Part shown: one piece after another, positions 10,060-18,402 of the stretch
Position numbering within the stretch: position 1 is the first letter of the stretch
How the letters are laid out: the number at the start of each line of letters is the position of its first letter
The notes under the pieces: generated by a model
Told to the model about the DNA's origin: nothing
The model's input: the letters and a program-made list of their open reading frames with translations, nothing else
The model's database searches: none
Made by a program: the position numbers and the translations under genes
From: Planctomycetota bacterium
GTDB lineage: Bacteria; Planctomycetota; Planctomycetia; Isosphaerales; Isosphaeraceae
Direction: 5' to 3'
NCBI GenBank assembly: GCA_021791715.1
Contig: JAJYWB010000061.1
Span: 1-38,191 of the forward strand
Length of the DNA stretch: 38,191 nt

Positions 10060-10742
10060 GTTTGAACCTCTCGACTCGTATCGGGGGGGGGCGGCGGCGT
10101 CCGTCGGATTCGCTCGGAATCGCTTAATATTCCGAAACGAATGATGTCGATCACGTCGCTCGCCTGCTCGGCCGGAAGCTTGCGTCGTCCGCTGAAATAA
10201 TTCGTGAAGATCGTTCCATATAAAAGATCACTAATAACATCGGTGATCCGCTCGACGGGAATCGCCCGCACACGCCCCTCGGCGATCAACGAGCGATAAA
10301 ACTCCCGCCATCGTTCCACATTTTTCTCGCGGTGTTCGATATAAGTCGGCTTCGGTCGATCCTTGAAGTAAGCCCGCTCCTGGATGATCAATTCCACAAT
10401 CTCTGGATGCTCATAATAATACGTGAGAAACGCCTCGATTCCGCTCGCGATCCGATCGAACGGATCGTCGACCCCCTCCATGCTCGCGCAAACGCGTTCG
10501 CGCAACCGACTCATCCCCCGATCAACCGCGGCCAAAAAAAGTTCGCGCTTGCTGGCGAAATGACGGTAAATCGTTCCCTTACCAACCTGAAGCCGGTCGG
10601 CGAGCTGCTGCGTATCGGCGTTCGAATAGCCGAATTCGGCGAAAAGCCGCGTCGCGACGTCGAGAATCTCTTCCCGACGAGCGCACGCAGCCGACTCCGC
10701 CTCGACGCACCGATCCGCTTTGCTTTCCACAGATGCACGCAT
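10056..10742 (-). CDS. TetR/AcrR-family transcriptional repressor
   Basis: A DNA-binding regulator of 228 aa, first gene of the efflux operon. An N-terminal TetR helix-turn-helix is visible at about 23-70 (ILDVATRLFAEFGYSNADTQ, then VGKGTIYRHFASKRELF). The C-terminal two-thirds would be the ligand-binding, dimerising domain. The stop overlaps the adaptor ATG by 4 nt, so repressor and pump are made together, a common negative-feedback arrangement. A perfect palindrome at 10836-10853, beside a good promoter, is the likely operator. Efflux substrates or toxic lipophilic compounds would be the expected inducers, by family analogy only. Confidence 0.95.
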   Translation of the reverse strand: MRASVESKADRCVEAESAACARREEILDVATRLFAEFGYSNADTQQLADRLQVGKGTIYRHFASKRELFLAAVDRGMSRLRERVCASMEGVDDPFDRIASGIEAFLTYYYEHPEIVELIIQERAYFKDRPKPTYIEHREKNVERWREFYRSLIAEGRVRAIPVERITDVISDLLYGTIFTNYFSGRRKLPAEQASDVIDIIRFGILSDSERIRRTPPPPPDTSREVQT

Positions 10743-10835
10743 ATCACGATCGATTCGCCGGTCGCGGCGCTTATTCGCGCTCTCATGCCGGATTATCAGA
10801 GGCGTCGATCACGACACGGTCCCACCGAGCCGCGC

Positions 10836-10853
10836 GGACTGACCGGTCAGTCC
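10836..10853. promoter_or_regulatory. Predicted TetR operator, perfect 18-bp palindrome
   Basis: The sequence GGACTGACCGGTCAGTCC is a perfect 18-bp palindrome with the TGACCGGTCA centre typical of TetR/AcrR-type sites. It lies 94 bp upstream of the tetR start and begins just after the predicted -10, so a bound repressor would block initiation or escape. Confidence 0.75.
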
Positions 10854-10861
10854 TAGTTTTC

Positions 10862-10889
10862 ATCGTAAGCGCGCCAATCGCCGTGTCAA
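10862..10889 (-). promoter_or_regulatory. Sigma70-like promoter of the tetR-efflux operon
   Basis: Reading the minus strand, a consensus -35 TTGACA (10889-10884) is followed after 16 bp by TACGAT (10867-10862), which matches 4 of 6 bases of the -10 consensus. Transcription would start near 10855, at the edge of the operator palindrome. The rest of the gap up to 11031 shows no gene. Confidence 0.65.
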
Positions 10890-11031
10890 GATCCACGCGA
10901 ACGATACGATCGGATTCGCTTGAAAATGCGTGAATGCCGGCGCGATCGCGCCGCGTCCCCGAAAATCCGAAAATCGCGGCTCGATCAAGGCTTATATCCG
11001 AAACTTTACGTTCATCTCGGCCGCTCCAAGT

Positions 11032-11991
11032 TCACCTCGATCCCGCCGCTTTCCCCGCGAAACGATCCCGAAGCGCCGCGATTCCACGCTCGACGTCGTT
11101 TCGACTTCCCACCACCACGAACATCCGATACGTATAATCCCCGGGCTTGATCCCCGCCGAATCGCGCACCCGAAATACGCAGTTCCATTTGTTCACATGC
11201 GCCGCGGGAAACCGAAAACATCCGTAACCGGCTTTCTCAAACCCGGCCGAAGGCTCGTCGGGCGAAAACACCCCCATCGCGAACTTACCCGATTCGTCCG
11301 AAACCGCGACCGGATCGGCTTGCTCCCCTCTCGGCTCAACCGGAGTTAACTTGCGCGTTTGCGCGTCGAATCGCCAAAACCGCCGGAAACGATCGGGCAT
11401 ATACCCCGTCAAAGCCTCGAACGTCGCGAAATCGTGCCGCTCACCCCGCGGAACCGTGAAGACGACACGATAATCCAATACGTTCGGCATGTCTTCAAAG
11501 CCGATTTGAACTTTTTTGTATAAAAGATGATTCGACAAGATCGTTTCGTTCCGCGCGGGTTTGCCCGACGATTTTTCGCCGGGAGCGAGCCAGAACGCCA
11601 TCCGCGATTTCGTCTCAAGCGTGTTCCCCACGGCCTTGATCGAGATCAGCCTGCTCGACGACCTCGGCCCCTTACCGTCGTCCCGCGATCCGGCCTCGGT
11701 CGGGTTGAACGTCTCGGCGAAATTCGACCCCCCCAGGCCGAAATTCGACGCCGATTGCAACTGCCTGCCGTGATCGAACGAATCGATGAACTCGACCCCG
11801 TTCCACGTCAGCGAATCGATCGCCCCGGCGACGCGATCGGTCGTCTTGATCACGATCTCGGAACCCCCGAACGCGCCTCGAATCGTCGCGTTCCCCTTCG
11901 GCGAGCCCGCGTCGCCGCCTCGAACGGTCCCGCCGAACGCGAAATTTATTGAGAATATTACGAATAAACACAGTTTTTTGAATATAAGCAT
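11032..11991 (-). CDS. Secreted protein of unknown function
   Basis: A 319-aa protein with a hydrophobic N-terminal leader (residues 1 to about 25, FKKLCLFVIFSINFAFGG), so probably exported to the periplasm. I do not recognise a named family. The body is rich in beta-type segments (AGAIDSLTWNGVEFIDSFDH, then VLDYRVVFTVP and YTYRMFVVVGS), suggesting a beta-sandwich like those of carbohydrate-active or mutarotase-like proteins. That is fold-level guesswork. The start is supported by AAGGA 6-7 nt upstream. It lies 78 nt downstream of a sulfatase on the same strand and is probably co-transcribed with it, which hints at a role in use of a sulfated or other polysaccharide. Confidence 0.8.
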   Translation of the reverse strand: MLIFKKLCLFVIFSINFAFGGTVRGGDAGSPKGNATIRGAFGGSEIVIKTTDRVAGAIDSLTWNGVEFIDSFDHGRQLQSASNFGLGGSNFAETFNPTEAGSRDDGKGPRSSSRLISIKAVGNTLETKSRMAFWLAPGEKSSGKPARNETILSNHLLYKKVQIGFEDMPNVLDYRVVFTVPRGERHDFATFEALTGYMPDRFRRFWRFDAQTRKLTPVEPRGEQADPVAVSDESGKFAMGVFSPDEPSAGFEKAGYGCFRFPAAHVNKWNCVFRVRDSAGIKPGDYTYRMFVVVGSRNDVERGIAALRDRFAGKAAGSR

Positions 11992-12069
11992 CGTGATCCT
12001 TGATCTCTCAAAAAATGTTAAGAAGTCGGCGCATTTCGCCTCGATATCGAACTCGCTCGTGTTCGAATT

Positions 12070-13593
12070 TCACTTCCGTTTGGGAGCGAGCTCGGGATGC
12101 GTTCGCTCCCATTCGAGGAATTCGGGGATCGAATAAAACGTCCGAAATCGATAGAGCCTTCCCTCGTCCTCGAGCGGAGCGTCGGTATCCTCGGACCAAG
12201 AATCCCCCGTTCGCTCCATCGTATCGATCAAGATCTTCTCCATCCGCTCTTTGATGTTCGTCGAAGCGGGATCGTCGACGAGATTCTTGAGCTCGTAAGG
12301 ATCGTTCTCAAGATCATATAACAGCCACGAAGACTTCTCGGTTCGTGCATACATGTGGCGTTCGGTTCGGACGCCGCGCCAAGCCCCCGGAGTGCCGTCG
12401 CCGGCGAACGGCAAAAAGATCTGAAAGAAGACCGATTCGGGAGTTCCCCTCGTCGCCGAGCCCCCGTTCAAAGCCGGCGCTCCCGCGATCTCGGTCGACA
12501 AGTCGGCGCCTTGCATATCCCCTGGAACGTCGACCCCGCAAAGCTTAAGCAGCGTGGGAGCGAAATCGACGTGGCTCCAAAGCGCGCGAGAAACCCTCCC
12601 GGGCTTCGCCTTCGCCGGATAACGTACGATCCCCGGAACGCGGATCGACTCCTCATAAGGCTTGCGCTTCAATCGCATTCCATGAGATCCCAACATATCT
12701 CCATGATCGGATGTCACGACGACGATCGTGTTCTCGGCGAGATCGAGTTCGGCGAGCGCCCCGACGAGCCGACCGATCGCCGAATCGACCGCGGTGATCG
12801 CCGCGTAATACGCCCTGATCTCTTTGATCCCCGCCCCCTGAATCCCCGGAACGTAATCGGGTCCGAGCTTCGGTTCAAGGTTTTCGTATTCATTCATATA
12901 CCGTTCGGGAGCGCCGTACGGGTCGTGCGGAGGGCCCGGAGCGACGACGAGGAAAAACGGTCGATCGCGGGTCGAACGGAGGAATTCGATCGCGCGATCG
13001 GTCCAAACCTCGGTCTCGAACCGGTTCTCGACGATCGGGCGCGGGTCGTCGAGAAAATATCGCGGCTTAAAATGCTCGTGTGAACACTCGCTCGCGGCCC
13101 AATAATCGAATCCTTGCCGCCGCGGTCCGGGAGGAACGAAGCCGGGAACCCGCAAGCCGCCGTCGAGGTGCCATTTGCCGATAAAACCCGTCCGATAGCC
13201 GCGCGCCGCCAAAATCTCGGCGATCGTCGTCTCGGACTCGCGCAGTCGAAGGTCGTTCGCCTTCATTCCATTTTTATGTGCATATTTTCCGGTTAAAAGA
13301 ATCGCCCGCGCCGGGCAACACACGGGGGTGTTGGCGAACGTGTTCTTGAACAGAACCCCCTCCGAAGCGAGCTTATCGATATTGGGCGTATGGACGTCGG
13401 AACACCCCATGCAACCGAGCGACTGCGCGCGGAGCTGATCGGGAACGATCAAAAGGACGTTTGGCGGGCGTCTTCCTGGTCGATCGGAACCGTCGCCGTT
13501 CGTCCCCGCGCACGCGATCGCGAAAGGCGCGCTCGTTACCACGAAGAAGGCGAATACCACCCGGATCGAAATCGATCGGCGGCGAAGATTCAT
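12070..13593 (-). CDS. Secreted Cys-type sulfatase (arylsulfatase family)
   Basis: A formylglycine-dependent sulfate ester hydrolase of the alkaline-phosphatase superfamily, 507 aa, with a signal peptide at about 1-29. The activation motif C-x-P-x-R is at Cys92-Cys-Pro-Ala-Arg96, followed by the expected LLTG, so Cys92 should be oxidised to formylglycine by an FGE encoded elsewhere. The first metal-binding aspartate is Asp52 in PDQLR; the second position of the usual DD pair is Gln53, as in several sulfatase subfamilies. Further metal-site residues appear in VVTSDHGDMLGSHG. Planctomycetes carry many such genes for sulfated polysaccharides. The following gene (11032-11991) is probably in the same transcript. 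The substrate is not predictable here. Confidence 0.95.
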   Translation of the reverse strand: MNLRRRSISIRVVFAFFVVTSAPFAIACAGTNGDGSDRPGRRPPNVLLIVPDQLRAQSLGCMGCSDVHTPNIDKLASEGVLFKNTFANTPVCCPARAILLTGKYAHKNGMKANDLRLRESETTIAEILAARGYRTGFIGKWHLDGGLRVPGFVPPGPRRQGFDYWAASECSHEHFKPRYFLDDPRPIVENRFETEVWTDRAIEFLRSTRDRPFFLVVAPGPPHDPYGAPERYMNEYENLEPKLGPDYVPGIQGAGIKEIRAYYAAITAVDSAIGRLVGALAELDLAENTIVVVTSDHGDMLGSHGMRLKRKPYEESIRVPGIVRYPAKAKPGRVSRALWSHVDFAPTLLKLCGVDVPGDMQGADLSTEIAGAPALNGGSATRGTPESVFFQIFLPFAGDGTPGAWRGVRTERHMYARTEKSSWLLYDLENDPYELKNLVDDPASTNIKERMEKILIDTMERTGDSWSEDTDAPLEDEGRLYRFRTFYSIPEFLEWERTHPELAPKRK

Positions 13594-13785
13594 GATCGAT
13601 TACGCCTTTTTTGAAACAAGATGAATACGCGTCAGCCGATCGACCACGCCGCGTTCAACCGCGTCGTTCCCCGCGCGCCGCCGCGGTCCCCCTGGAAAAC
13701 GCGTCGGAGCGAACTTGGGGCGAAAAGCTCGGCGCGACGGATCGTATCAAGCCGCGGTTCGAAGGCGCGATCTCGCTTGCCAAAA

Positions 13786-13859
13786 TACGCCCGACAGGAT
13801 TTGAACCTGTAACCTTCGGCTCCGGAGGCCGACGCTCTATCCAGTTGAGCCACGGGCGC
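13786..13859 (-). tRNA. trnR(ccg): tRNA-Arg (anticodon CCG)
   Basis: The minus strand folds into a full cloverleaf of 74 nt. The acceptor stem is GCGCCCG with CGGGCGU, with a G-U pair at the end. The D arm is GCUC/GAGC, the anticodon stem UCGGC/GCCGA with loop CUCCGGA giving anticodon CCG (codon CGG), and the T arm ACAGG-UUCAAAU-CCUGU. The discriminator is A and the 3' CCA is not encoded, so it must be added enzymatically. Confidence 0.95.
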
Positions 13860-14186
13860 TTCAAACCTTATGTACTTCAACGCTCGCGAATCGCTTTGTC
13901 AAGAGCCGCGAAGCCCTGAAGGCGTAACACGATCGAATCGATAATATAATACATACTTGATCGCTTGGTTTGACCGACGCCGAGGCGAATCGCGTCGGAT
14001 CGTTATAGGAACGGACGGTTTGGAACCGATTCGGGTTCGCTCGATCGTCGACATTTGAAGTCGTGCTCGCGATCTCCGCGGCTCGCTCTCGGTTCGCTCA
14101 AGTTCGAAACGCAAGAATCCGGGACGCCTCGACGAGGAGCCGCCCCGGATTGATTTAATCAGTCTATCATGAATCGATCGGTCGAT
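13860..14186. other. Intergenic region without a detectable gene
   Basis: Both strands carry only short unsupported frames. It would include the tRNA promoter (minus strand, just above 13859), but no clear -35/-10 pair stands out. I see no repeat or RNA element. Confidence 0.6.
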
Positions 14187-14435
14187 TCATTCGATGCGCA
14201 GAGCGCACCAGATTCCACAGGGGTAAAACTGAGCGTCGGCGGGGTGAATCGCCATTCGTTCCCATTCGGCCTGGGTCCAAACGACGATCTTGGCCGCATA
14301 GCCGTTGATCCGCCACGTCGCCTCGTTTTTCGGCGGCGTCGCCGGTCGAGCCTGGACGTGAGCGGGATCGGGATCGAATACGGAAAGCTTGGGTCGCTTC
14401 GTCGAGACCGGAAAAGCATGTGAAGCAAGACTCAT
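14187..14435 (-). CDS. Small protein of unknown function (82 aa)
   Basis: An 82-aa soluble protein with no signal peptide. The C-terminal half (ATWRINGYAAKIVVWTQAEW, then PCGIWCALRIE) is Trp-rich with two cysteines and looks like a compact conserved domain. The N-terminal half is Pro/Ala-rich and probably flexible. The start is well supported: GAGGT lies 7 nt before the ATG. Codon use matches the surrounding core genes. I do not recognise the family. It stands alone, with gaps of more than 300 bp on both sides. Confidence 0.65.
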   Translation of the reverse strand: MSLASHAFPVSTKRPKLSVFDPDPAHVQARPATPPKNEATWRINGYAAKIVVWTQAEWERMAIHPADAQFYPCGIWCALRIE

Positions 14436-14922
14436 GGATGATACCTCAGGGGATGAATTCGTTTAACATCGAACCGCTTCGTTCGATCCTTCACTTCCTC
14501 CCGCGAGTCGGGTCCATCGTCCTCGCTCGCGTCTCAACGTCGAGACGCCACATACAAACGTAACCGTGGTCGATCGTCAACCGCCGAACCGTACGAGCCG
14601 TCCGAGCCGATCGTCGCTTCCCGTGACGATCTCGAAACGCCGTCGGTCGATCAAAACGCCTCAATCCCTCCTCTCTCAAACAAACCAGCCGATCGAGCGA
14701 TTTCTTCCCGCGATCACTCACCCGCATGAACGGGTCGATAACGTCTTAATAAGGCGACTACCGCTCTCGGCCGTTTCAGAATTCGCATTCAAATTGCGAT
14801 TTCCAGTTTCCGATTGCGGTACGTGACATTCTATTCCCTTTTTAGGCGACTTTCAAGCCGATTCTTGAATCTTTTTTAAGCATTTTTGGAGATCCTCTTG
14901 TTAAGCCCGGGGTTGTGGGGCT
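14436..14922. other. Intergenic region without a detectable gene
   Basis: About 490 bp between a small minus-strand gene and a plus-strand XRE regulator. No frame has a good ribosome-binding site or convincing composition. The last 100 bp are AT-richer and T-rich (cttttttaagcatttttgg), as expected of a promoter region. A candidate promoter for the downstream gene is TTGTTA at 14898-14903, an 18-bp spacer, then TATGCT at 14922-14927. Confidence 0.5.
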
Positions 14923-15306
14923 ATGCTGGGTTGTATGGGATATGCGGATAAGCTGCAAAAACTTTGTGCGTTACGAGGGCTGGATCAGTCGACTCTCGCC
15001 GAGCGACTGAACCGATCCAAGTCGTCGATTTCGCGCATCCTGAGCGGGGTTCAAGAACCTAAGTTGAGTCTGGCGCACGAGTTGGCGAAGGCGCTCGGGG
15101 TCAGTCTCGATTATCTCGCCGACGATTCTTTGGTGACCGAACCCGACGGCGAGTGGGTGATGCTAAGCGAAGACGAGGTTGCGATCCTCAAAATCGTCCG
15201 CAGATTGGGTATCGGAGTCGCGATCGACCGGCTTTTGGTCGTTCCCAAACAAAATTCGAATAACGACTACAATCGATCGAATCACTCCGATTCGCCTCCT
15301 TCTTGA
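14923..15306 (+). CDS. XRE-family helix-turn-helix regulator
   Basis: A DNA-binding protein of 127 aa (123 if the second ATG is used). The Cro/C1-type HTH spans about 7-65: YADKLQKLCALRGLDQSTLA, then NRSKSSISRILSGVQEPKLS, then LAKALGVSLDYLADD. The C-terminal part (ILKIVRRLGIGVAIDRLL) may dimerise; the tail is Asn/Ser-rich. The start is uncertain between 14923 and 14935. Neither has a clear Shine-Dalgarno, and a promoter-like TTGTTA/TATGCT pair would put transcription initiation almost at the second ATG, allowing leaderless translation. There is no linked operon, so the target is unknown; autoregulation is typical of the family. Confidence 0.88.
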   Translation: MLGCMGYADKLQKLCALRGLDQSTLAERLNRSKSSISRILSGVQEPKLSLAHELAKALGVSLDYLADDSLVTEPDGEWVMLSEDEVAILKIVRRLGIGVAIDRLLVVPKQNSNNDYNRSNHSDSPPS

Positions 15307-15583
15307 TGCGAAAAAACAACACGGTCGTAAGCCGGCAAGGTTCGGCCGGCCGGGAGAAGAGCACGATCGACGATTCGATCCAGATCGCGAAGCGTGGAGA
15401 CCGCTCGGGAAGGCCGGAATCCAACCGCTAAAATCATGATATATATTGTTGATTTTATTTAAATATAAATACATACACGAAAAGCTCGTCACGGGTTGAA
15501 AGCCTTTCGGCGGGCAGCGACGTCGGTTATCATTCAATCTCAATTTGATCGCGGGTTCGACTCGTTTCGGGGTTCCACCGCCG

Positions 15584-16492
15584 ATGATTTCGACCGAACG
15601 GCTGACGAAACGCTACGGCGCGAACCACGCGTTGCGCGACCTGACGCTCGAAGTGCGCCCCGGCGAGGTCTTCGGCCTCCTCGGCCCCAACGGATCGGGG
15701 AAGACGACGACGATCCGCCTGCTGCTGGGAATGATCAAACCGACTTCGGGGAAGGCGAGCGTCGCGGGACGCGATTGCTGGAAAGAAAGCCTCGCCGTCC
15801 GCGAACGCGTCTCGTATCTACCGGGTGAACTTCGCTTATATGGTCACATGACCGGGTACGCGTTCCTTAAATTTCTCTCCGATCTCCGCGGCGGCGCCTC
15901 GATCGATCGCGCCGCGGCGATCGCCGACCGCGTTCTCAAGGTCGAACTCACCAGGAAAATCCGCACCTTCTCCACCGGGATGAAGCAAAAACTGGCGCTT
16001 TCACAAGCGTTCGCCGATCCCGTTGATATCTTGATCCTTGACGAGCCGACCTCGGCGCTCGATCCCTCGGCGCGAGACGTCGTTCTCGATCTCGTCAAAG
16101 CGGCGCGGGCCGATCGGCAAACCGTCGTCTTCTCGGGGCATGTTTTACCCGAGGTCGAGGCGGTCGCCGATCGCGTCGCGATCATGCGCAAAGGTCGATT
16201 GATGCATCTCGAAGACATGCACGAACGGCGGTCGAATCTTCGCCTCGTCCTCGTTCGCTTCGCGGGGTTGGAAGCCGTCCCGCGCGATTATCCCGAACAT
16301 CTCGAACTCGCTCCGCGCGATCTCAACGGCGAGGTCGCCCTCCTCGAACATCGAGGCTCGCCCGTCGAACTCTTCGCGTGGCTCGCCGATCAACGCGTCG
16401 TCGACGTCGCGATCGGTACCGACGACCTCAAATCCTTATACGATCGGTTCCACGGACCGAACGTCACCGACGACGAATTCGAGGATCAATAA
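15584..16492 (+). CDS. ABC-2 type exporter, ATP-binding subunit
   Basis: The cytosolic ATPase of an ABC exporter, 302 aa. From the ATG at 15584 the protein begins MISTERLTKRYG, as usual for the family; a TTG at 15545 would add 13 unlikely residues. The Walker A motif is GPNGSGKTTT, the signature FSTGMKQKLALSQAF (STGMKQ in place of LSGGQ), Walker B DILILDEPTSALDP, and the switch histidine is in FSGHVLPE. The C-terminal 90 residues follow the nucleotide-binding domain. The stop overlaps the start of the permease (TAATG), indicating translational coupling. An AT-rich stretch at 15436-15475 upstream probably holds the promoter. The substrate is unknown. Confidence 0.93.
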   Translation: MISTERLTKRYGANHALRDLTLEVRPGEVFGLLGPNGSGKTTTIRLLLGMIKPTSGKASVAGRDCWKESLAVRERVSYLPGELRLYGHMTGYAFLKFLSDLRGGASIDRAAAIADRVLKVELTRKIRTFSTGMKQKLALSQAFADPVDILILDEPTSALDPSARDVVLDLVKAARADRQTVVFSGHVLPEVEAVADRVAIMRKGRLMHLEDMHERRSNLRLVLVRFAGLEAVPRDYPEHLELAPRDLNGEVALLEHRGSPVELFAWLADQRVVDVAIGTDDLKSLYDRFHGPNVTDDEFEDQ

Positions 16493-17325
16493 TGGGGGTT
16501 TTCTTCGCGCTCGTCCGCAAACAACTCGGCGAAACCAGATGGCCCCTCGTCGTCCTCGCGGCCTCGCTCTTCGCGATGAGCTGGCTGACCGTCTTCGTCA
16601 CGTGCCGCATGGAACGTCGATTCAAAAAAGAAACAGACGTCGCCGCGGTGATGCGCAATCGCGCCTTTCTGAGAGGAATGGGAGGCGGATCGATGGATTA
16701 TTCCTCGGGTTCGATCGAACTCGCGTTCTGGAATCACCCTTTCCTCATCATCGCGATCGTGATCTGGCCGATCGGCCGAGCGTCCGCGGCGATCGCGGGG
16801 GAGATCGAACGCGGAACGATCGACCTCGTCCTCTCCAGGCCGATCAGCCGAACGACGTATCTCGGATCGCAAATCGCCGTGATGCTGATCGGTTTATTGA
16901 TACTCGCCCTCGCGCTCGTCGCGGGCAATCTCGCGAGCACGATCTACAATCCCGTCGAAAAGCCGCCGGGGGCGTTCCAGTTGATCGATCCGCTCGCGAA
17001 TCTGATCGCGCTTTGCTTATGCTGTTATGGATTCACCGTCTTCGTTTCGGCGATCGACATCGTCCGCTGGCGCGCCAATCTCTTCGGCGCGTTCGTCACC
17101 CTCGCGTCGTACGTGATCCACGTCGTCGCCAATATTCCCTCACTCGAAAACGTCAAATTTCTTGATCATTTCTCAATCTTCAAGGCGTACGACCCCGTCG
17201 GCGCGTTCGCCGAAGGGGGCCCGAAACTCGCGTTCAACGTCGAGATTTTACTCGCGATCGCCGCGGTCGGAATCGTCGCGAGCTTCGTCGCCTTCCGCTA
17301 TCGCGACGTTCCATCCAACAGTTGA
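16492..17325 (+). CDS. ABC-2 type exporter, membrane subunit
   Basis: An inner-membrane permease of 277 aa paired with the preceding ATPase. The start at 16492 (MGVFFALVRKQLGETRWPLV) is chosen because it overlaps the ATPase stop codon; the longer frame from 16378 is Arg-rich and shadows the ATPase gene. About six hydrophobic segments are visible: 14-36, 77-97, 125-150, 170-190, 198-218 and 250-272. Between them is the ABC-2 cytosolic loop (AGEIERGTIDLVLSRPISRT), characteristic of the family. It ends in a polar tail. Two such subunits would form the pore with two ATPases. Confidence 0.92.
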   Translation: MGVFFALVRKQLGETRWPLVVLAASLFAMSWLTVFVTCRMERRFKKETDVAAVMRNRAFLRGMGGGSMDYSSGSIELAFWNHPFLIIAIVIWPIGRASAAIAGEIERGTIDLVLSRPISRTTYLGSQIAVMLIGLLILALALVAGNLASTIYNPVEKPPGAFQLIDPLANLIALCLCCYGFTVFVSAIDIVRWRANLFGAFVTLASYVIHVVANIPSLENVKFLDHFSIFKAYDPVGAFAEGGPKLAFNVEILLAIAAVGIVASFVAFRYRDVPSNS

Positions 17326-17327
17326 TC

Positions 17328-17379
17328 CTCGGATCGACCAAATTATCAAAAGATCAAAAGATCAAACGCCCGATCCGAG
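17328..17379 (+). terminator. Possible 3' hairpin after the ABC exporter operon
   Basis: A 9-bp inverted repeat (17328-17336 with 17371-17379) lies just after the permease stop. The 34-nt loop contains three copies of aaaagatc. There is no T-run, and the loop is long. The remainder of the gap to 17488 is AT-rich with repeated atcaa/gatc words and has no gene. Confidence 0.25.
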
Positions 17380-17488
17380 ATCGTCTTGATCCGCCGAACA
17401 CCCGCGAATCCTCAATCAAGCAACCGTACAATCGTTCTTTTGATCAATCATATAATCGATCACTCAATTACTTGAACAATCGATCAAA

Positions 17489-18151
17489 TCATCCCTCGGG
17501 CGTGAATCCCAGAACGACGTCGAATCGCGCCTTGAGCTCGCCGATCTTCGAACCCTCGAGCTCGGCGAAATCGATCGTCACCGATTCCCGCGCCTTCGAA
17601 TCGCGGATCGATCGATAAATCCCGTCGCGTTCGTTGAACTTCTCTCCCTTCACGTAACATTGTGTTGTGAGCAAATGCTTATCGCCGCGTTTGATCTTGA
17701 AATGAATGTGAGGCGTTCTGCCGGGATATTTCACGGGCTTGATCGTCCGAAAATAATACTCGCCCGAAGAGCCCGTGAGAAATCGCCCGAAACCCTGGAA
17801 ATTCGCGTCGCGTTCGGCTCGATTGCCGCTACGCGAATGAATATATGCGCCTTTGGCGTCGACTTGCCAGATCTCGACGACCGCGTTCTTGACGGGATTT
17901 CCCCTCGAATCGACGATCAAACCCGAAAGGTGGGTGATCGACCCGACCGCGGGAGTGATCGCGTCGTTGACGACGAGCAGATCGTTGTCGGTGTCGAGCG
18001 GCAATTTGTCGGGATAAAATGGACCCTCGGTTTGCGCCGGGGTTTTGGTCAATTCGTCGGCGAACACCCCCCGACACGCGAACGCCGCGGCGCCGAACGC
18101 CAGGTTTCGTAAGAACGTCCGTCGATCGCCGAACGAGAGGATCTCAATCAT
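17489..18151 (-). CDS. Tat-exported intradiol ring-cleavage dioxygenase-like protein
   Basis: A non-haem Fe(III) dioxygenase fold of the protocatechuate 3,4-dioxygenase/catechol 1,2-dioxygenase type, 220 aa. The four expected iron ligands are present: Tyr103 (KGAYIHS), Tyr142 (PVKYPGR), His148 and His150 (PHIHF). The N-terminus has a twin-arginine signal (DRRTFLRNLAFGAAAFA, about 9-31), so the enzyme would fold with its iron in the cytoplasm and act in the periplasm. The ATG at 18151 is chosen because it directly precedes the Tat signal and has GGAAG upstream; the frame extends 53 residues further without support. The gene stands alone with no other aromatic-degradation genes, so the substrate is unknown. 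Confidence 0.88.
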   Translation of the reverse strand: MIEILSFGDRRTFLRNLAFGAAAFACRGVFADELTKTPAQTEGPFYPDKLPLDTDNDLLVVNDAITPAVGSITHLSGLIVDSRGNPVKNAVVEIWQVDAKGAYIHSRSGNRAERDANFQGFGRFLTGSSGEYYFRTIKPVKYPGRTPHIHFKIKRGDKHLLTTQCYVKGEKFNERDGIYRSIRDSKARESVTIDFAELEGSKIGELKARFDVVLGFTPEG

Positions 18152-18402
18152 CGTTTTCGCTTCCCATTTAAGGATGAACGGGATCGACACGACCTGGAAA
18201 CCAAGACGAGGCTCATAACATACGCCTCGATTTTGAAAAAAGTTATCGCAACGTCGATCGAATCGCTCCGACGAAAGCCGATCGATCGACGCTCGCGGAG
18301 CGACACGCACGTTGAGATATCAATTCTATCGGAGCCGTCGACGGTTCTCAAGACTTCGATAAAACGAAAACTCGTCGTCGGCTTGATGCGTGAATATCAT
18401 CC

